This document shows, piece after piece, positions 1 through 8,545 of a stretch of 20,374 bases of DNA. Below the pieces are notes generated by a model. The model ran no database searches and was not told where the DNA came from. It saw only the letters and a list, made by a program, of their open reading frames with translations. The position numbers and the translations under genes were made by a program. How positions within the stretch are numbered: the first letter of the stretch is position 1; every line of letters begins with the position of its first letter. Source of the DNA: RHKX01 sp035759925 (lineage in GTDB: Bacteria; Actinomycetota; Thermoleophilia; Solirubrobacterales; 70-9); the NCBI GenBank assembly GCA_035759925.1, contig DASTTY010000033.1:1-20374 (forward strand). The letters are read 5' to 3'.

Positions 1-975
1 CCGCCGCGGGCGCTGCCGCAGCCGGCCCAGCGGCTCGACGCGTCCGGGCCGGTCGGCGACCGCGAGTTCGAGCTGGCCGTCGAGCGGCTCTGCCTCGACT
101 CGACCTCGTTCCGGAACATCCGCGAGCGCAGCGGCGGCGACGCGGACGCGATCGGGGAGCGGATCGCGGCGATCGTCGCCGAGCGCGGCAAGATGCACAA
201 CCCCGAGACCGACTCGGGTGGCGTCCTGCTCGGGACGGTGACCGCGGTCGGCGATCGCTTCGAGGACCCGCCGCCGCTCGGCGCCCGGGTCGTGACGCTG
301 GCCTCGCTGACCCTGACGCCGCTCCGGCTCGCCGCGGTGACCGGGGTCGATCCCGAGTCCGCCCAGGTCGCGGTCGAGGGGACTGCATACGTCTGGCAGT
401 CGGCACCGTGGGGCCTGCTCCCCGACGACATCCCGACCGCGACGGCGATCGAGCTCTACGACGTCTACGGCGCCGGCTCGCACACCCGCGACCTCGCGCC
501 CCCTGACGGCGGGACGGTCTGCGTCCTCGGCGCCGGCCACGCCGGCAAGCTCGCGCTCGCCGCCGCCCGCGACGCGATGGCGGGCGGGACGATCGTCGCC
601 GTCGACGTCGATCCCGACGCCGTCGACCGGGCGGTCGCACTCGGCCTCTGCGACGCCGGCGTCGTCGCCGACCTCCGCGACCCGCTCGCCACGTTCGACG
701 CGGTCCGCGACGCCGGGGTCGGACCGGCCGACCTGACCGTCGTCGTGGTCAACGCGACCGGCTGCGAGCCGACCGCGATCCTCCTCACCGCCCGGGGCGG
801 GACGGTCCTCTTCTATTCGATGGCGACGCGCTTTCAGACCGCGGCGCTGACCGCCGACGGCCAGTCCGCCGAGATCACGATGATCGTCGGCAACGGCTAC
901 GCGCCCGACACCGGCGCCTACGCCCTCGACCTCTACCGGCGGACGCCGGCACTCCGCGAGGCGATGGCCGGATGA
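1..975 (+). CDS. kdd: L-erythro-3,5-diaminohexanoate dehydrogenase (5' end outside window)
   Basis: This enzyme of the beta-lysine branch of lysine fermentation oxidatively deaminates 3,5-diaminohexanoate to 5-amino-3-oxohexanoate with NAD(P)+ in the cytoplasm. The frame is open from base 1 and gives 324 residues; family members have about 345, so roughly 20 N-terminal residues are missing. A family-typical stretch, GKMHNPETDSGGVLLGTV, lies at about 187-240. It is followed by SLTLTPL and by a Rossmann nucleotide-binding loop (VLGAGHAGK, about 523-549) with an acidic VDVD at the end of the next strand. The first internal ATG (193) falls inside the conserved motif, so it is not the true start. 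The stop overlaps the next gene by 4 bases, and kce follows two genes on, which is the known partnership. Identification rests on remembered family motifs; the kce neighbour makes it firm. Confidence 0.88.
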   Translation, partial: PPRALPQPAQRLDASGPVGDREFELAVERLCLDSTSFRNIRERSGGDADAIGERIAAIVAERGKMHNPETDSGGVLLGTVTAVGDRFEDPPPLGARVVTLASLTLTPLRLAAVTGVDPESAQVAVEGTAYVWQSAPWGLLPDDIPTATAIELYDVYGAGSHTRDLAPPDGGTVCVLGAGHAGKLALAAARDAMAGGTIVAVDVDPDAVDRAVALGLCDAGVVADLRDPLATFDAVRDAGVGPADLTVVVVNATGCEPTAILLTARGGTVLFYSMATRFQTAALTADGQSAEITMIVGNGYAPDTGAYALDLYRRTPALREAMAG

Positions 976-1373
976 GCGGCCCGGGCATGTACGACGTGCA
1001 GACGCGCTGGCAGGACCTCGACGGCCTCGGCCACGTCAACCACGCCGCCGTCTTCACCTATCTGGAGGAGGCCCGCGACGCGTTCCTGCGCGACCACGGG
1101 ATCGGCCGCGAGGAGTACGTCGTCGGCCGCTGCGCCGTCGAGTTCCGGGACGAGATTGCGCCCGGGCACGCCAGCGTCGCGGTCGAGTGCGGGGTCAGCG
1201 GGCTCGGGACGAAGAGCGTCCGCACGCGGGAGCGGATCCTCGGCAGCGACGGTGAGGTCGTCGTCGACGCCGAGTTCGGCCTCGTCCTCTGGGACCCGGG
1301 ATCGCGCAGCACCCGGCCGATCACCGACGCCGAGCGAGCGTCATTGAGCGAATCGGAGGTGGTGCCCGGATGA
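972..1373 (+). CDS. Hotdog-fold acyl-CoA thioesterase-like protein, possible Kal substitute
   Basis: A 133-residue protein with a single 4HBT/YbgC-type hotdog domain. The signature R-x2-D-x-D-x2-G-H-V-N is at residues 12-23 (R12, D15, D17, G20, H21, N23), followed by the long central helix (YLEEARDAF). Such proteins hydrolyse acyl-CoA thioesters. It sits between kdd and kce. In known lysine-fermentation clusters the remaining small enzyme is Kal (3-aminobutyryl-CoA ammonia lyase), also hotdog-fold, but the Kal signature that I recall (KDAHYGG) is absent. It may replace Kal on 3-aminobutyryl-CoA or release CoA from an intermediate; the sequence cannot decide. The ATG at 972 overlaps the kdd stop by 4 bases. 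A second ATG (987) just before the conserved domain is possible. The Shine-Dalgarno is weak, so translational coupling is likely. Confidence 0.8.
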   Translation: MSGPGMYDVQTRWQDLDGLGHVNHAAVFTYLEEARDAFLRDHGIGREEYVVGRCAVEFRDEIAPGHASVAVECGVSGLGTKSVRTRERILGSDGEVVVDAEFGLVLWDPGSRSTRPITDAERASLSESEVVPG

Positions 1374-2197
1374 GCGCCTGGAACGAGAACCCGGTCGTCG
1401 TCACCTGCGCCATCACCGGCGCCGATGTCTTCCGCGAGAACAACCCGAACATCCCCTATACGACGGCCGAGATCGCCGACTCGGCGATCGGCGCGGCGCG
1501 GGCGGGGGCGACGGTCGCCCACCTCCACGTCCGCGAGGACGACGGCACCCCGAGCGGGCGCCCGGAGCTGTTCGTCGACGTGATCGAGCGGATCCGCGCC
1601 GAGAGCGAGATCCTGACGATGGTCTCGACCGGCGGCTCCAACGAGATGACGATCGAAGAGCGGACGACCGGCCTCGAGGCGAAGCCCGACATCTCCGGCG
1701 TCGAGTCGGGCTCGATGAACTTCGGCGACGAGACCTTCATCACCCCGCCGCCGGCGGGCCGCGGGATCGCCAAGCGGGCCCAGGAGGCCGGGATCGCGCT
1801 CGAGGTCGAGGTCTTCGACGTCGGCCACGTTGTCAGCGCCGTCCGCTGGCTCGAGCAGGGCGTCATCGAGTCGCCGATGACGATCAACCTCGTCTTCGGC
1901 GTCCCTGGCGGCATCGACGCGTCGCCGGAGGCGCTCGATGCGATGCTGCGGCCGCTGCCGCCGGAGACGTTCTGGACCGTCACCTGCATCGGCCGCCACC
2001 ACCAGCGGATGCTGGCGCTGGCGCTGCTTCGCGGCGCGCCCGGGATCCGCACCGGCCTCGAGGACGTCGCCTACATCAGCCGCGGCGTCCACGCCCCCTC
2101 GAACGCCGCCCTGGTCGAGATGGCGGTCGGCCTCGCCGGCACGCTCGGCCGCGAGGTCGCCACCCAGGAGCAGACCCGGGAGCTGCTCGGGCTTTGA
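1370..2197 (+). CDS. kce: 3-keto-5-aminohexanoate cleavage enzyme (BKACE family)
   Basis: This Zn-dependent TIM-barrel enzyme condenses 5-amino-3-oxohexanoate with acetyl-CoA to give 3-aminobutyryl-CoA and acetoacetate, the step after Kdd. The 275-residue length is normal for the family. Visible family marks are VTCAITGAD near the N-terminus, the metal-binding HLHVREDDG with H51 and H53, STGGS at 86-90, MNFGDETF at 116-123, FGVPGG at 176-181, and RTGLED at 227-232 with E231 as the probable third zinc ligand. BKACE proteins act on many beta-keto acids, but adjacency to kdd points to the lysine-pathway substrate. The start is well supported by a strong Shine-Dalgarno (GGAGGTGG, 1355-1362) and a 4-base overlap with the hotdog gene. 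Confidence 0.9.
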   Translation: MSAWNENPVVVTCAITGADVFRENNPNIPYTTAEIADSAIGAARAGATVAHLHVREDDGTPSGRPELFVDVIERIRAESEILTMVSTGGSNEMTIEERTTGLEAKPDISGVESGSMNFGDETFITPPPAGRGIAKRAQEAGIALEVEVFDVGHVVSAVRWLEQGVIESPMTINLVFGVPGGIDASPEALDAMLRPLPPETFWTVTCIGRHHQRMLALALLRGAPGIRTGLEDVAYISRGVHAPSNAALVEMAVGLAGTLGREVATQEQTRELLGL

Positions 2198-2871
2198 CCG
2201 CCGAGCCCGACATCAGCGGCGCGGTAGTCGTCCGCCGCGGCCCCGAGACCCGGGAGGCGATCCACCGCGCCGCGATCGAGCTGTTCGCGAAGCTCGGCTA
2301 CCACGCGACCTCGATGCGCGCGCTCGCCGCCGCCGCCGACGTGCAGCCGGCGGCGATCTACCACTGGTACCCGAGCAAGGAGGCGATCCTGATCCACCTT
2401 CAGGACGACTTCATGGAGCAGCTCACCGCCCGCGTCCTCGCCGCCATGGACGAGCAGGAGCAGGCGGCGATGAAGCTCGCCGCCGCGGTCCGCGAGCACG
2501 TCGTCTACCACGGCCTCCACACCAGCGAGGCGTTCGTGACCGACAGCGAGATCCGCGCGCTCGCCGACGGGCCGCGCCACGAGCTGATCGCAAAGCGCGA
2601 CGAATACCAGGCGATCTTCAGCGGCCTGATCGCGGCCGGGATCGACGAGGGCTCCCTGCGGGCCTCCGACGTCGACGTCGCCACCTACGCGATCCTCCTG
2701 CAGTGCACCGGCGTCGCCCTCTGGTTCGATGCCGAGGGGCCGCTCGGCATCGACGAGGTCGCCGCGCTCCACGTCGATCTCGTGCTCGGCTCGGTCGGTG
2801 CCGACCGCTCGCTGATCGACGCCGCCATCGCCGCCGTATCGCCGCGCCCGCGCGCGGCCGGGAGGAGCTGA
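2194..2871 (+). CDS. TetR/AcrR family transcriptional regulator
   Basis: A 225-residue cytoplasmic repressor-type protein. The N-terminal helix-turn-helix (about residues 18-66) has the typical REAIHRAAIELFAKLGYHAT start and a recognition region ending AAIYHWYPSKEAI. The remaining ~160 residues form the helical ligand-binding and dimer domain. The start is a TTG that overlaps the kce stop by 4 bases (TTGA); the frame has no better ATG before the HTH and the Shine-Dalgarno is weak. Its position inside the catabolic/transport operon suggests that it controls this operon in response to a pathway intermediate, perhaps a CoA ester or amino acid. Its operator is not visible, because the operon promoter lies upstream of the window. 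Confidence 0.9.
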   Translation: MTAEPDISGAVVVRRGPETREAIHRAAIELFAKLGYHATSMRALAAAADVQPAAIYHWYPSKEAILIHLQDDFMEQLTARVLAAMDEQEQAAMKLAAAVREHVVYHGLHTSEAFVTDSEIRALADGPRHELIAKRDEYQAIFSGLIAAGIDEGSLRASDVDVATYAILLQCTGVALWFDAEGPLGIDEVAALHVDLVLGSVGADRSLIDAAIAAVSPRPRAAGRS

Positions 2872-2873
2872 GG

Positions 2874-3839
2874 ATGGCGGTGAAGCCACCGGCGCTCCCC
2901 GACAAGGCGACGATCGCCGTCGTCGCGCCGGCGAGCCCGCCGCAGGAGCGCTCCGGGATCGAGCAGGCGACGCAGTACTTCGAATCGCGCGGCCACGAGG
3001 TCGTCTTCGGGCCCAATCACCGCAAGGTCCACGGCTACCTCGCCGGCAACGACGAGGAGCGCGCCGCCGACCTCCAGTGGGCGCTGAGCGAGCCCGGGAT
3101 CGACATGGTCCATGCGCTCGAGGGCGGCTACGGGACCGCGCGCCTGTACCCGCTGATCGACTGGGAGGCGCTCGGGGACCCGCGGATCGTCTGCGGCTTC
3201 AGCGACCTGACGGCGCTGCACCTGTTCGTCCAGCGCCACGCCGGCTGGGTCAGCTTCTACGGGCCGAGCTTCCTGCGCTTCACGCGCACGAAAGGCGACT
3301 ACGAGCTCAGCAAGGAGACCGAGGAGTGGTTCCACCGGGCGCTCCGGCCGGAGCCGCTCGGCAAGGTCTTCGAGGACCCTGAGGACCCCTACGTGCTGAC
3401 GCTCGGGGAAGGAGCCGCCGAGGCGCCGCTCGCCGGTGGCTGCCTGACCCTGCTCGCATCGAGCATCGGCACCCCGTACGAGGTCGAGACCGAAGGCCGG
3501 ATCCTGATCGTCGAGGACCTGAACACCGAGGCCTACCTGATCGACACGGCGCTGAACCACCTGCGGCTGGCCGGCAAGCTCGACGGGATCGCCGGCTTCG
3601 CCTTCGGGACCAGCGTCAACCTCGGCTATCAGACGCTTCCCGAGGGGCCCGAGTCGACGCTGTCGATCGAGGAGATCCTCGACGAGCTGATCGCGCCGCT
3701 CGGCGTGCCGGCGATCGCGAACGTGCCGTTCGGGCACGGCAAGCACCTGGCGACGATGCCGCTCGGCGCCACGGCTAGGATCGACGGCGCCGCGAAGAGC
3801 CTGGAGATCATCGAAGCGGCAGTGGAGGAGAGCAAGTGA
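2874..3839 (+). CDS. S66-family serine carboxypeptidase (LdcA/MccF-like)
   Basis: A 321-residue cytoplasmic serine peptidase of the LD-carboxypeptidase family. Members remove the terminal D-Ala from murein tetrapeptide (LdcA) or cut a C-terminal aspartyl-nucleotide amide (MccF). The Ser-Glu-His triad is readable: S110 in CGFSDLTAL, E214 in IVEDLN, H288 in FGHGKH. The oxyanion/substrate region GGYGTARLYPLIDW precedes S110. The FYGPSF segment (128-133) resembles MccF-like members more than classical LdcA, while the triad spacing is LdcA-like. No signal peptide is visible. A strong Shine-Dalgarno (GGGAGGAG, about 2860-2867) fixes the ATG at 2874; the longer open frame upstream is only a GC-rich shadow. 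It is the single junction in the operon with a small gap (2 bases). The neighbouring oligopeptide transporter suggests an imported peptide as substrate. Confidence 0.86.
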   Translation: MAVKPPALPDKATIAVVAPASPPQERSGIEQATQYFESRGHEVVFGPNHRKVHGYLAGNDEERAADLQWALSEPGIDMVHALEGGYGTARLYPLIDWEALGDPRIVCGFSDLTALHLFVQRHAGWVSFYGPSFLRFTRTKGDYELSKETEEWFHRALRPEPLGKVFEDPEDPYVLTLGEGAAEAPLAGGCLTLLASSIGTPYEVETEGRILIVEDLNTEAYLIDTALNHLRLAGKLDGIAGFAFGTSVNLGYQTLPEGPESTLSIEEILDELIAPLGVPAIANVPFGHGKHLATMPLGATARIDGAAKSLEIIEAAVEESK

Positions 3840-5686
3840 TCAAGGGAGCAGTGACGGTGGTCCTCGCGCTGGTCGCATTCGGGCTCGCGCTCGTCGCGAC
3901 GGGTGCCTCCGGACAGGACGGAACGACCGGGGACGGGACGACGGCGGAAGCGACGACGACCGCGCCGAGCGGCGACGAGAACGTGCTGCGGATCGGCTGG
4001 GCGCAGGACCCCGACACGCTGAACCCGTTCGTCGGCCAGAACGAGGAGGACTACACCGTCTGGGCCCTGAACTGGGACCTGCCGATCAACTTCAGCCCGA
4101 AGACCCTCGGCCCGGCGCCCGGCATCGCCGAGAGCTGGGAGGTCTCCGACGACCGCAAGACGGTGACGATGAAGCTGGCGCCCGACATGAAGTGGTCGGA
4201 CGGCAAGCCGATCACGTCGAAAGACGTGAAGTGGTCGCTCGACGAGCTCGGCGGCCACGGCGTCCTGTTCGCCGGCTATACGTCGAGCATCACCCGGATC
4301 GAGACCCCCGACCCGGAGACGGTCGTGATCCACACGAAGCGGCCGGACGCGCGGATCATCGGCGGTCTCTTCGTCTACGTGCTGCCCGAGCACATCTGGG
4401 GCAAGGTGCCGCTGAAGCAGCTCAAGGGCCAGTACCAGCCGAAGCTGCCGATCGTCGGCAGCGGTCCCTACATGGTCACCGAGTACGAGCGCCGCAAGAT
4501 CATCACGATGGAGCGGAACCCGAACTGGCGGGGCGAGCCCGGCGCCTACGACAAGGTCCAGTTCATCAAGTACGGCAACCAGGACGCGGTCGAACGAGCC
4601 CTCGACCTCGGCGAGATCGACCTCGTCCGCGAGGTCGAGTCCTCGAGCTACGCCCGCCTCGGCGAGCAGGACAACGTCTCGACGCGCCGCAGCCAGACCC
4701 CCGCCTACACGCAGCTCTCGTTCAACATGTGCCCGGAGCGGCTCTGCCCGGACGCCCAGTTCAATCCGGCCGTCCAGGACCGGACCGTGCGGCAGGCGAT
4801 CGCCTACGCGGTCGACCGCAACAAGCTGAACGAGATCGCGACCCGCGGCACCTCGTTCGTGGCGAACGGGATCCTGCCGTCCTACTACAAGTCGTTCTAC
4901 GAGACGCCCGAGCAGACGTACCCGTACGACCCCGATCAGGCGAACCAGATGCTCGACGACGCGGGCTGGGAGCTGAACGACGACGGCGTCCGCGAGAAGA
5001 ACGGCGAGACGCTCTCGTTCGACCTCTACGTGCGCTCCGAGTCCCCGTTCACGGTCCAGATGGCGAAGCTGATCGCCGAGATGACCCAGGACATCGGCGT
5101 CGAGTTCAACGTCCAGGTCGTCAGCACCGACAAGCTCTACGACCTCACCGTCAGGACCGAGAACGGCAAGCCGGCGCCGGACTTCGACACGTTCATCTGG
5201 GGCTGGGGCGGCGATCCATACGACCCGAGCTTCCTGCTCAGCATCCTCACCACCGGTGAGATCGGCGGCTCCTCCGACTCGTTCTACTCGAACGCCGAGT
5301 ACGACAAGCTCTACCGCGAGCAGACCGGGATCTTCGACGTCGAGGAGCGCAAGGCCGTCATCGCGCGGATGGTCGCGATCACTCAGCGCGACCTGCCCTA
5401 TCTGGTCCTGACCGAGGACCCGCAGCTGCAGGCCTACCGGACCGACAGGATCGAGCCGATCAAACCGGTCTGCCCGGAGGAGACCGGTGACCTGTTCTGC
5501 GACCAGGTCTCCTACGACGGCGTCCTCGCGCTCGAGCCGATTGCCGGCGCGTCCTCGGGGGAGACGGGCTCCGGCAACGCCGGCCTCGCCGGGTTGATCG
5601 GTCTGATCGTCGGGTTCATCGGCGGCGTCATCGTCACCCGGATGCGCTCCCGGGGCCGGAACGAGCCGCTGGAGATTCCCGAATGA
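3836..5686 (+). CDS. Peptide-type ABC transporter substrate-binding protein (SBP family 5), membrane anchored
   Basis: A 616-residue extracytoplasmic solute receptor of the DppA/OppA class. It has an N-terminal signal segment (about residues 3-24) without a lipobox Cys, a Gly/Thr-rich linker (25-48), then the SBP_bac_5 domain starting at ENVLRIGWAQDPDTLNPF. Typical stretches follow, such as DPETVVIHTKRPD, VGSGPYMVTEY and VRQAIAYAVDRNKL. Unusually, a Gly/Ser linker near the C-terminus leads to a second hydrophobic segment (about 584-601) and a basic RMRSRGR tail, so the receptor is probably held on the membrane by a C-terminal helix rather than by lipid. The GTG start at 3836 overlaps the carboxypeptidase stop and has GGAGGAG (3824-3830) five bases before it. 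Substrate class (peptide, or another SBP-5 ligand) cannot be fixed from sequence. Confidence 0.92.
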   Translation: MIKGAVTVVLALVAFGLALVATGASGQDGTTGDGTTAEATTTAPSGDENVLRIGWAQDPDTLNPFVGQNEEDYTVWALNWDLPINFSPKTLGPAPGIAESWEVSDDRKTVTMKLAPDMKWSDGKPITSKDVKWSLDELGGHGVLFAGYTSSITRIETPDPETVVIHTKRPDARIIGGLFVYVLPEHIWGKVPLKQLKGQYQPKLPIVGSGPYMVTEYERRKIITMERNPNWRGEPGAYDKVQFIKYGNQDAVERALDLGEIDLVREVESSSYARLGEQDNVSTRRSQTPAYTQLSFNMCPERLCPDAQFNPAVQDRTVRQAIAYAVDRNKLNEIATRGTSFVANGILPSYYKSFYETPEQTYPYDPDQANQMLDDAGWELNDDGVREKNGETLSFDLYVRSESPFTVQMAKLIAEMTQDIGVEFNVQVVSTDKLYDLTVRTENGKPAPDFDTFIWGWGGDPYDPSFLLSILTTGEIGGSSDSFYSNAEYDKLYREQTGIFDVEERKAVIARMVAITQRDLPYLVLTEDPQLQAYRTDRIEPIKPVCPEETGDLFCDQVSYDGVLALEPIAGASSGETGSGNAGLAGLIGLIVGFIGGVIVTRMRSRGRNEPLEIPE

Positions 5687-6651
5687 GCGGGAGATGGCTG
5701 TTCACCAAGGTCGGCGCCGCGGTGCTGACCCTGATCTTCGTCCTCATCTTCAACTTCTTCCTGTTCCGGGCGATCGGCGACCCGACGACGCAGCTCGCCC
5801 GGCTGCCGGGCGCCACCGACAAGGAGATCGAGCAGCTCAAGTCCGACTACGGGCTCGACAAGCCACTGCTCGGCCAGTTCGCCGATTACGTCGGCGACAC
5901 CGCAACCCTCGACCTCGGGATCAGCCAGAACACGCGCGAGCCGGTCTGGAACGAGATCGTCGACGCGCTGCCGTGGACGCTTCTGCTGGTCGGGACCGGG
6001 ACGCTGCTGGCTACCCTGATCGGGGCGTGGATGGGGGTGAAGGCCGCGACGAAACGCGGCACCAAGACCGACGACGGCCTGCTCGGTTTCAGCTTGTTCA
6101 CCTATGCCGCGCCCGAGTACTGGATCGGGATCATCCTGATCCTCCTGTTCGCTGTGGCGTGGCCGATATTCCCGGCCGGGCAGCAGGTCACCCCCGGTGT
6201 CGAGTTCGCGAGCTGGTTCGACGAGGCGCTCGACGTCGTCGACCACCTGATCCTGCCGGCGACCGCGATGACGCTGATGCTGCTCGGCCAGTACTTCCTG
6301 ATCATGCGCTCCTCGATGGTCGACGTCCTCACCGAGGACTTCATCACCGTCAAGCGGGCGACCGGGCTGTCGCGCGAGCGGGTGATCAACCGTCATGCCG
6401 TCCCGAACGCGCTGCTGCCGCTGGTGACCCTGTCGGCGATCCAGTTCGGGGCCGTGGCCGGCGGCGCGATCACGATCGAGACGGTCTTCTCGTGGCCCGG
6501 GCTCGGCGAGCTCAGCTTCAACGCGATCAATGACAAGGACTTCCCGATGCTGCAGGGGACGTTCCTCGTCTTCAGCTTCGGCGTGATCTTCGCCAACCTG
6601 CTCGCCGACATCCTCTACTTCTACCTCGACCCGCGGGTGCAGTCGCGATGA
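5683..6651 (+). CDS. ABC transporter permease, DppB/OppB type
   Basis: A 322-residue integral membrane subunit of the peptide importer. Six hydrophobic segments are readable (about residues 9-29, 98-118, 134-161, 187-209, 247-268 and 293-315), with the large extracytoplasmic loop after TM1 typical of DppB. The cytoplasmic EAA-type coupling loop is at about 219-243 (VKRATGLSRERVINRHAVPNA), which contacts the ATPases. The ATG overlaps the binding-protein stop by 4 bases and has GGAG a short way upstream. It pairs with the next permease to form the channel. Confidence 0.94.
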   Translation: MSGRWLFTKVGAAVLTLIFVLIFNFFLFRAIGDPTTQLARLPGATDKEIEQLKSDYGLDKPLLGQFADYVGDTATLDLGISQNTREPVWNEIVDALPWTLLLVGTGTLLATLIGAWMGVKAATKRGTKTDDGLLGFSLFTYAAPEYWIGIILILLFAVAWPIFPAGQQVTPGVEFASWFDEALDVVDHLILPATAMTLMLLGQYFLIMRSSMVDVLTEDFITVKRATGLSRERVINRHAVPNALLPLVTLSAIQFGAVAGGAITIETVFSWPGLGELSFNAINDKDFPMLQGTFLVFSFGVIFANLLADILYFYLDPRVQSR

Positions 6652-7541
6652 GCGGCGGCACGATCACGGTCGGCGGCACCGGCGACACCGGAGCCGGCAG
6701 CGCAAGCGGCGTCAAGCACCTCCTGCTCGGCACCTGGCGCGGCCGCTTCGGGATCGGCGTCCTGGCGCTGACGATCTTCGTCGCGATCTTCGGCGAGCTG
6801 CTCGCTCCCTACGACCCGAACGCGTCCAGCACCGACGTCCTCCAGTCGCCGAGCTGGAGCCACATCCTCGGCACGACCGAGAACGGCTCCGACGTCTTCT
6901 CGCAGCTCCTCGTCGGCACCCGGGTCTCCGTGATCGTCGGCTTCGCCGCGGCGCTGATCTCGGCCGTCCTCGGATCGCTCGTCGGCCTCGCCGGCGGCTA
7001 CTTCGGCGGCTGGACCGACCGGATCCTCGACGCCACCGAGAACTGGTTCCTGGTGATCCCGACGCTGCCGCTGATGATCGTCCTCGCCCGCGTCCTCGAG
7101 CCGTCGCTGACCGTCCTGATCGCGGTGATCGGGCTGACCTCGTGGGCCGGCACCGGGCGAATCGTCCGCGCCCAGGTCCTGACCCTGCGCGAGCGGGCGT
7201 TCGTCGAGCGCGCCCGGGCCCTCGGTGCCGGTGACACCTACATCATCCGCACCCACATCCTCCCGAACACGCTGCCGCTGATCTTCGCCAACACCGTGCT
7301 GATCGTCGCCGTCGCGATCCTCTCCGAGGCGGCGCTCGCCTTCCTCGGCCTCGGTGATCCGACCCAGATCTCCTGGGGGACGATGCTCGAGAACGCCTTC
7401 AGCTCCGGCGCGCCGAGTGCCGGCGCCTGGTGGTACGTCGTGCCGCCGGGCCTCTGCATCACGATCCTCGTGCTCGCCGTCTCGATGCTCGGCTTCCTGT
7501 TCGAGGAATACATAAACCCCCGGCTCCGGGAGGCGACATGA
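6648..7541 (+). CDS. ABC transporter permease, DppC/OppC type
   Basis: A 297-residue second channel subunit. A polar N-terminal stretch of about 30 residues precedes TM1 (about 34-54). It carries the DppC-family segment LGTTENGSDVFSQLLVGTRV (74-93), further membrane segments across 94-117, 134-170, 208-236 and 262-286, and an EAA loop at about 185-208 (FVERARALGAGDTYIIRTHI). The start overlaps the preceding permease by 4 bases, and its stop overlaps the first ATPase gene. Gene order (binding protein, B, C, D, F) is the classical dpp/opp order. Confidence 0.94.
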   Translation: MSGGTITVGGTGDTGAGSASGVKHLLLGTWRGRFGIGVLALTIFVAIFGELLAPYDPNASSTDVLQSPSWSHILGTTENGSDVFSQLLVGTRVSVIVGFAAALISAVLGSLVGLAGGYFGGWTDRILDATENWFLVIPTLPLMIVLARVLEPSLTVLIAVIGLTSWAGTGRIVRAQVLTLRERAFVERARALGAGDTYIIRTHILPNTLPLIFANTVLIVAVAILSEAALAFLGLGDPTQISWGTMLENAFSSGAPSAGAWWYVVPPGLCITILVLAVSMLGFLFEEYINPRLREAT

Positions 7542-8545
7542 GCGCGTTGCTCGAAGTCGAGGACCTGCGGGTCACCCACGACGGCAAACCGATCGTCGAC
7601 GGCGTCGACCTGAAGCTGGCGCCGGGCGAGGCGCTGGCGCTCGCCGGTGAGTCGGGCTGCGGCAAGACGACCACGGCGCTGGCGCTGATGCGCCTGCTGC
7701 CGCCGACGCTGACCCAGAGCGGCGTGATCACGCTGCGGCCGGAGGGTGTCGAGGACCCGATCAACATCGGCCGCCGGACCGAGACCGGGATGCGGCTCGT
7801 CCGCTGGCGCCACATCTCGCTCGTCTTCCAGGGGGCGATGAACTCGCTCGACCCCGTCCAGAAGGTCGGCAAGCAGATCGCCGAGGCGATCGGCATTCAC
7901 GAGCGCGCGAGCTCGAGCGACATCGCCGCCCGGATCGACGAGCTGCTCGCGACCGTCGGCCTGACCGGCGGCGTCGCCGGCCGTTACCCGCACGAGCTCT
8001 CGGGAGGCCAGCGGCAGCGGGTGATGATCGCGCTGGCGCTTGCCTGCCGGCCGTCGCTGGTGATCGCCGACGAGCCGACGACAGCGCTCGACGTCGTCAT
8101 GCAGGCCCAGGTCCTGCAGCTCCTCGAGCGGCTCCGTGAGGAGCTCGGGCTCGCCCTGATCCTGATCTCCCACGACCTCGGCGTGCTCGCCGAGACCTGC
8201 GACCGGATCGCCGTCATGTACGCCGGGCGGATCGTCGAGACCGGCTCGGTCGATGAGGTCTTCGCGGCCCCCCAGCATCCCTACACGAAGCTCCTTCTCG
8301 ACTCCCTGCCTGTGATCGGCGGCGACCGCGGCGTCGGGATCGCGATCCCGGGGGCGCCGCCGGACCCGGGCGATCCGCCGCCCGGCTGCCGCTTCCGTCC
8401 GCGCTGCCCCTACAGCGCCGAGCGCTGCGATGTCGACCCGCCGCTCCGCGAGGTCCGTCCGGGTCAGCTCGCGGCGTGCCACTACGCACCCTGGGAGAAA
8501 TGGCCGGATCCGGTGGCGGCCGCCGGCGGGGAGGTGTCGAGATGA
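7538..8545 (+). CDS. ABC transporter ATPase, DppD/OppD type
   Basis: A 335-residue ATP-hydrolysing subunit on the cytoplasmic face. Walker A is GESGCGKTT (37-45), the ABC signature LSGGQ is at 154-158, Walker B is LVIADEP (174-180) and the H-loop His is at about 212 (SHDL). The C-terminal oligopeptide-transporter extension has four cysteines (C284, C290, C297, C314), a pattern reported to hold an iron-sulfur cluster in related Dpp/Opp ATPases. The start at 7538 follows GGGAGG (7528-7533) and overlaps the permease stop; the open frame extends upstream but without coding character. Confidence 0.94.
   Translation: MSALLEVEDLRVTHDGKPIVDGVDLKLAPGEALALAGESGCGKTTTALALMRLLPPTLTQSGVITLRPEGVEDPINIGRRTETGMRLVRWRHISLVFQGAMNSLDPVQKVGKQIAEAIGIHERASSSDIAARIDELLATVGLTGGVAGRYPHELSGGQRQRVMIALALACRPSLVIADEPTTALDVVMQAQVLQLLERLREELGLALILISHDLGVLAETCDRIAVMYAGRIVETGSVDEVFAAPQHPYTKLLLDSLPVIGGDRGVGIAIPGAPPDPGDPPPGCRFRPRCPYSAERCDVDPPLREVRPGQLAACHYAPWEKWPDPVAAAGGEVSR

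Noticed and set aside
1938..2873. Upstream extension of the S66 peptidase frame
   Set aside because: The extension is Arg/Pro-rich shadow of kce and tetR; the strong Shine-Dalgarno before 2874 and family length set the start.
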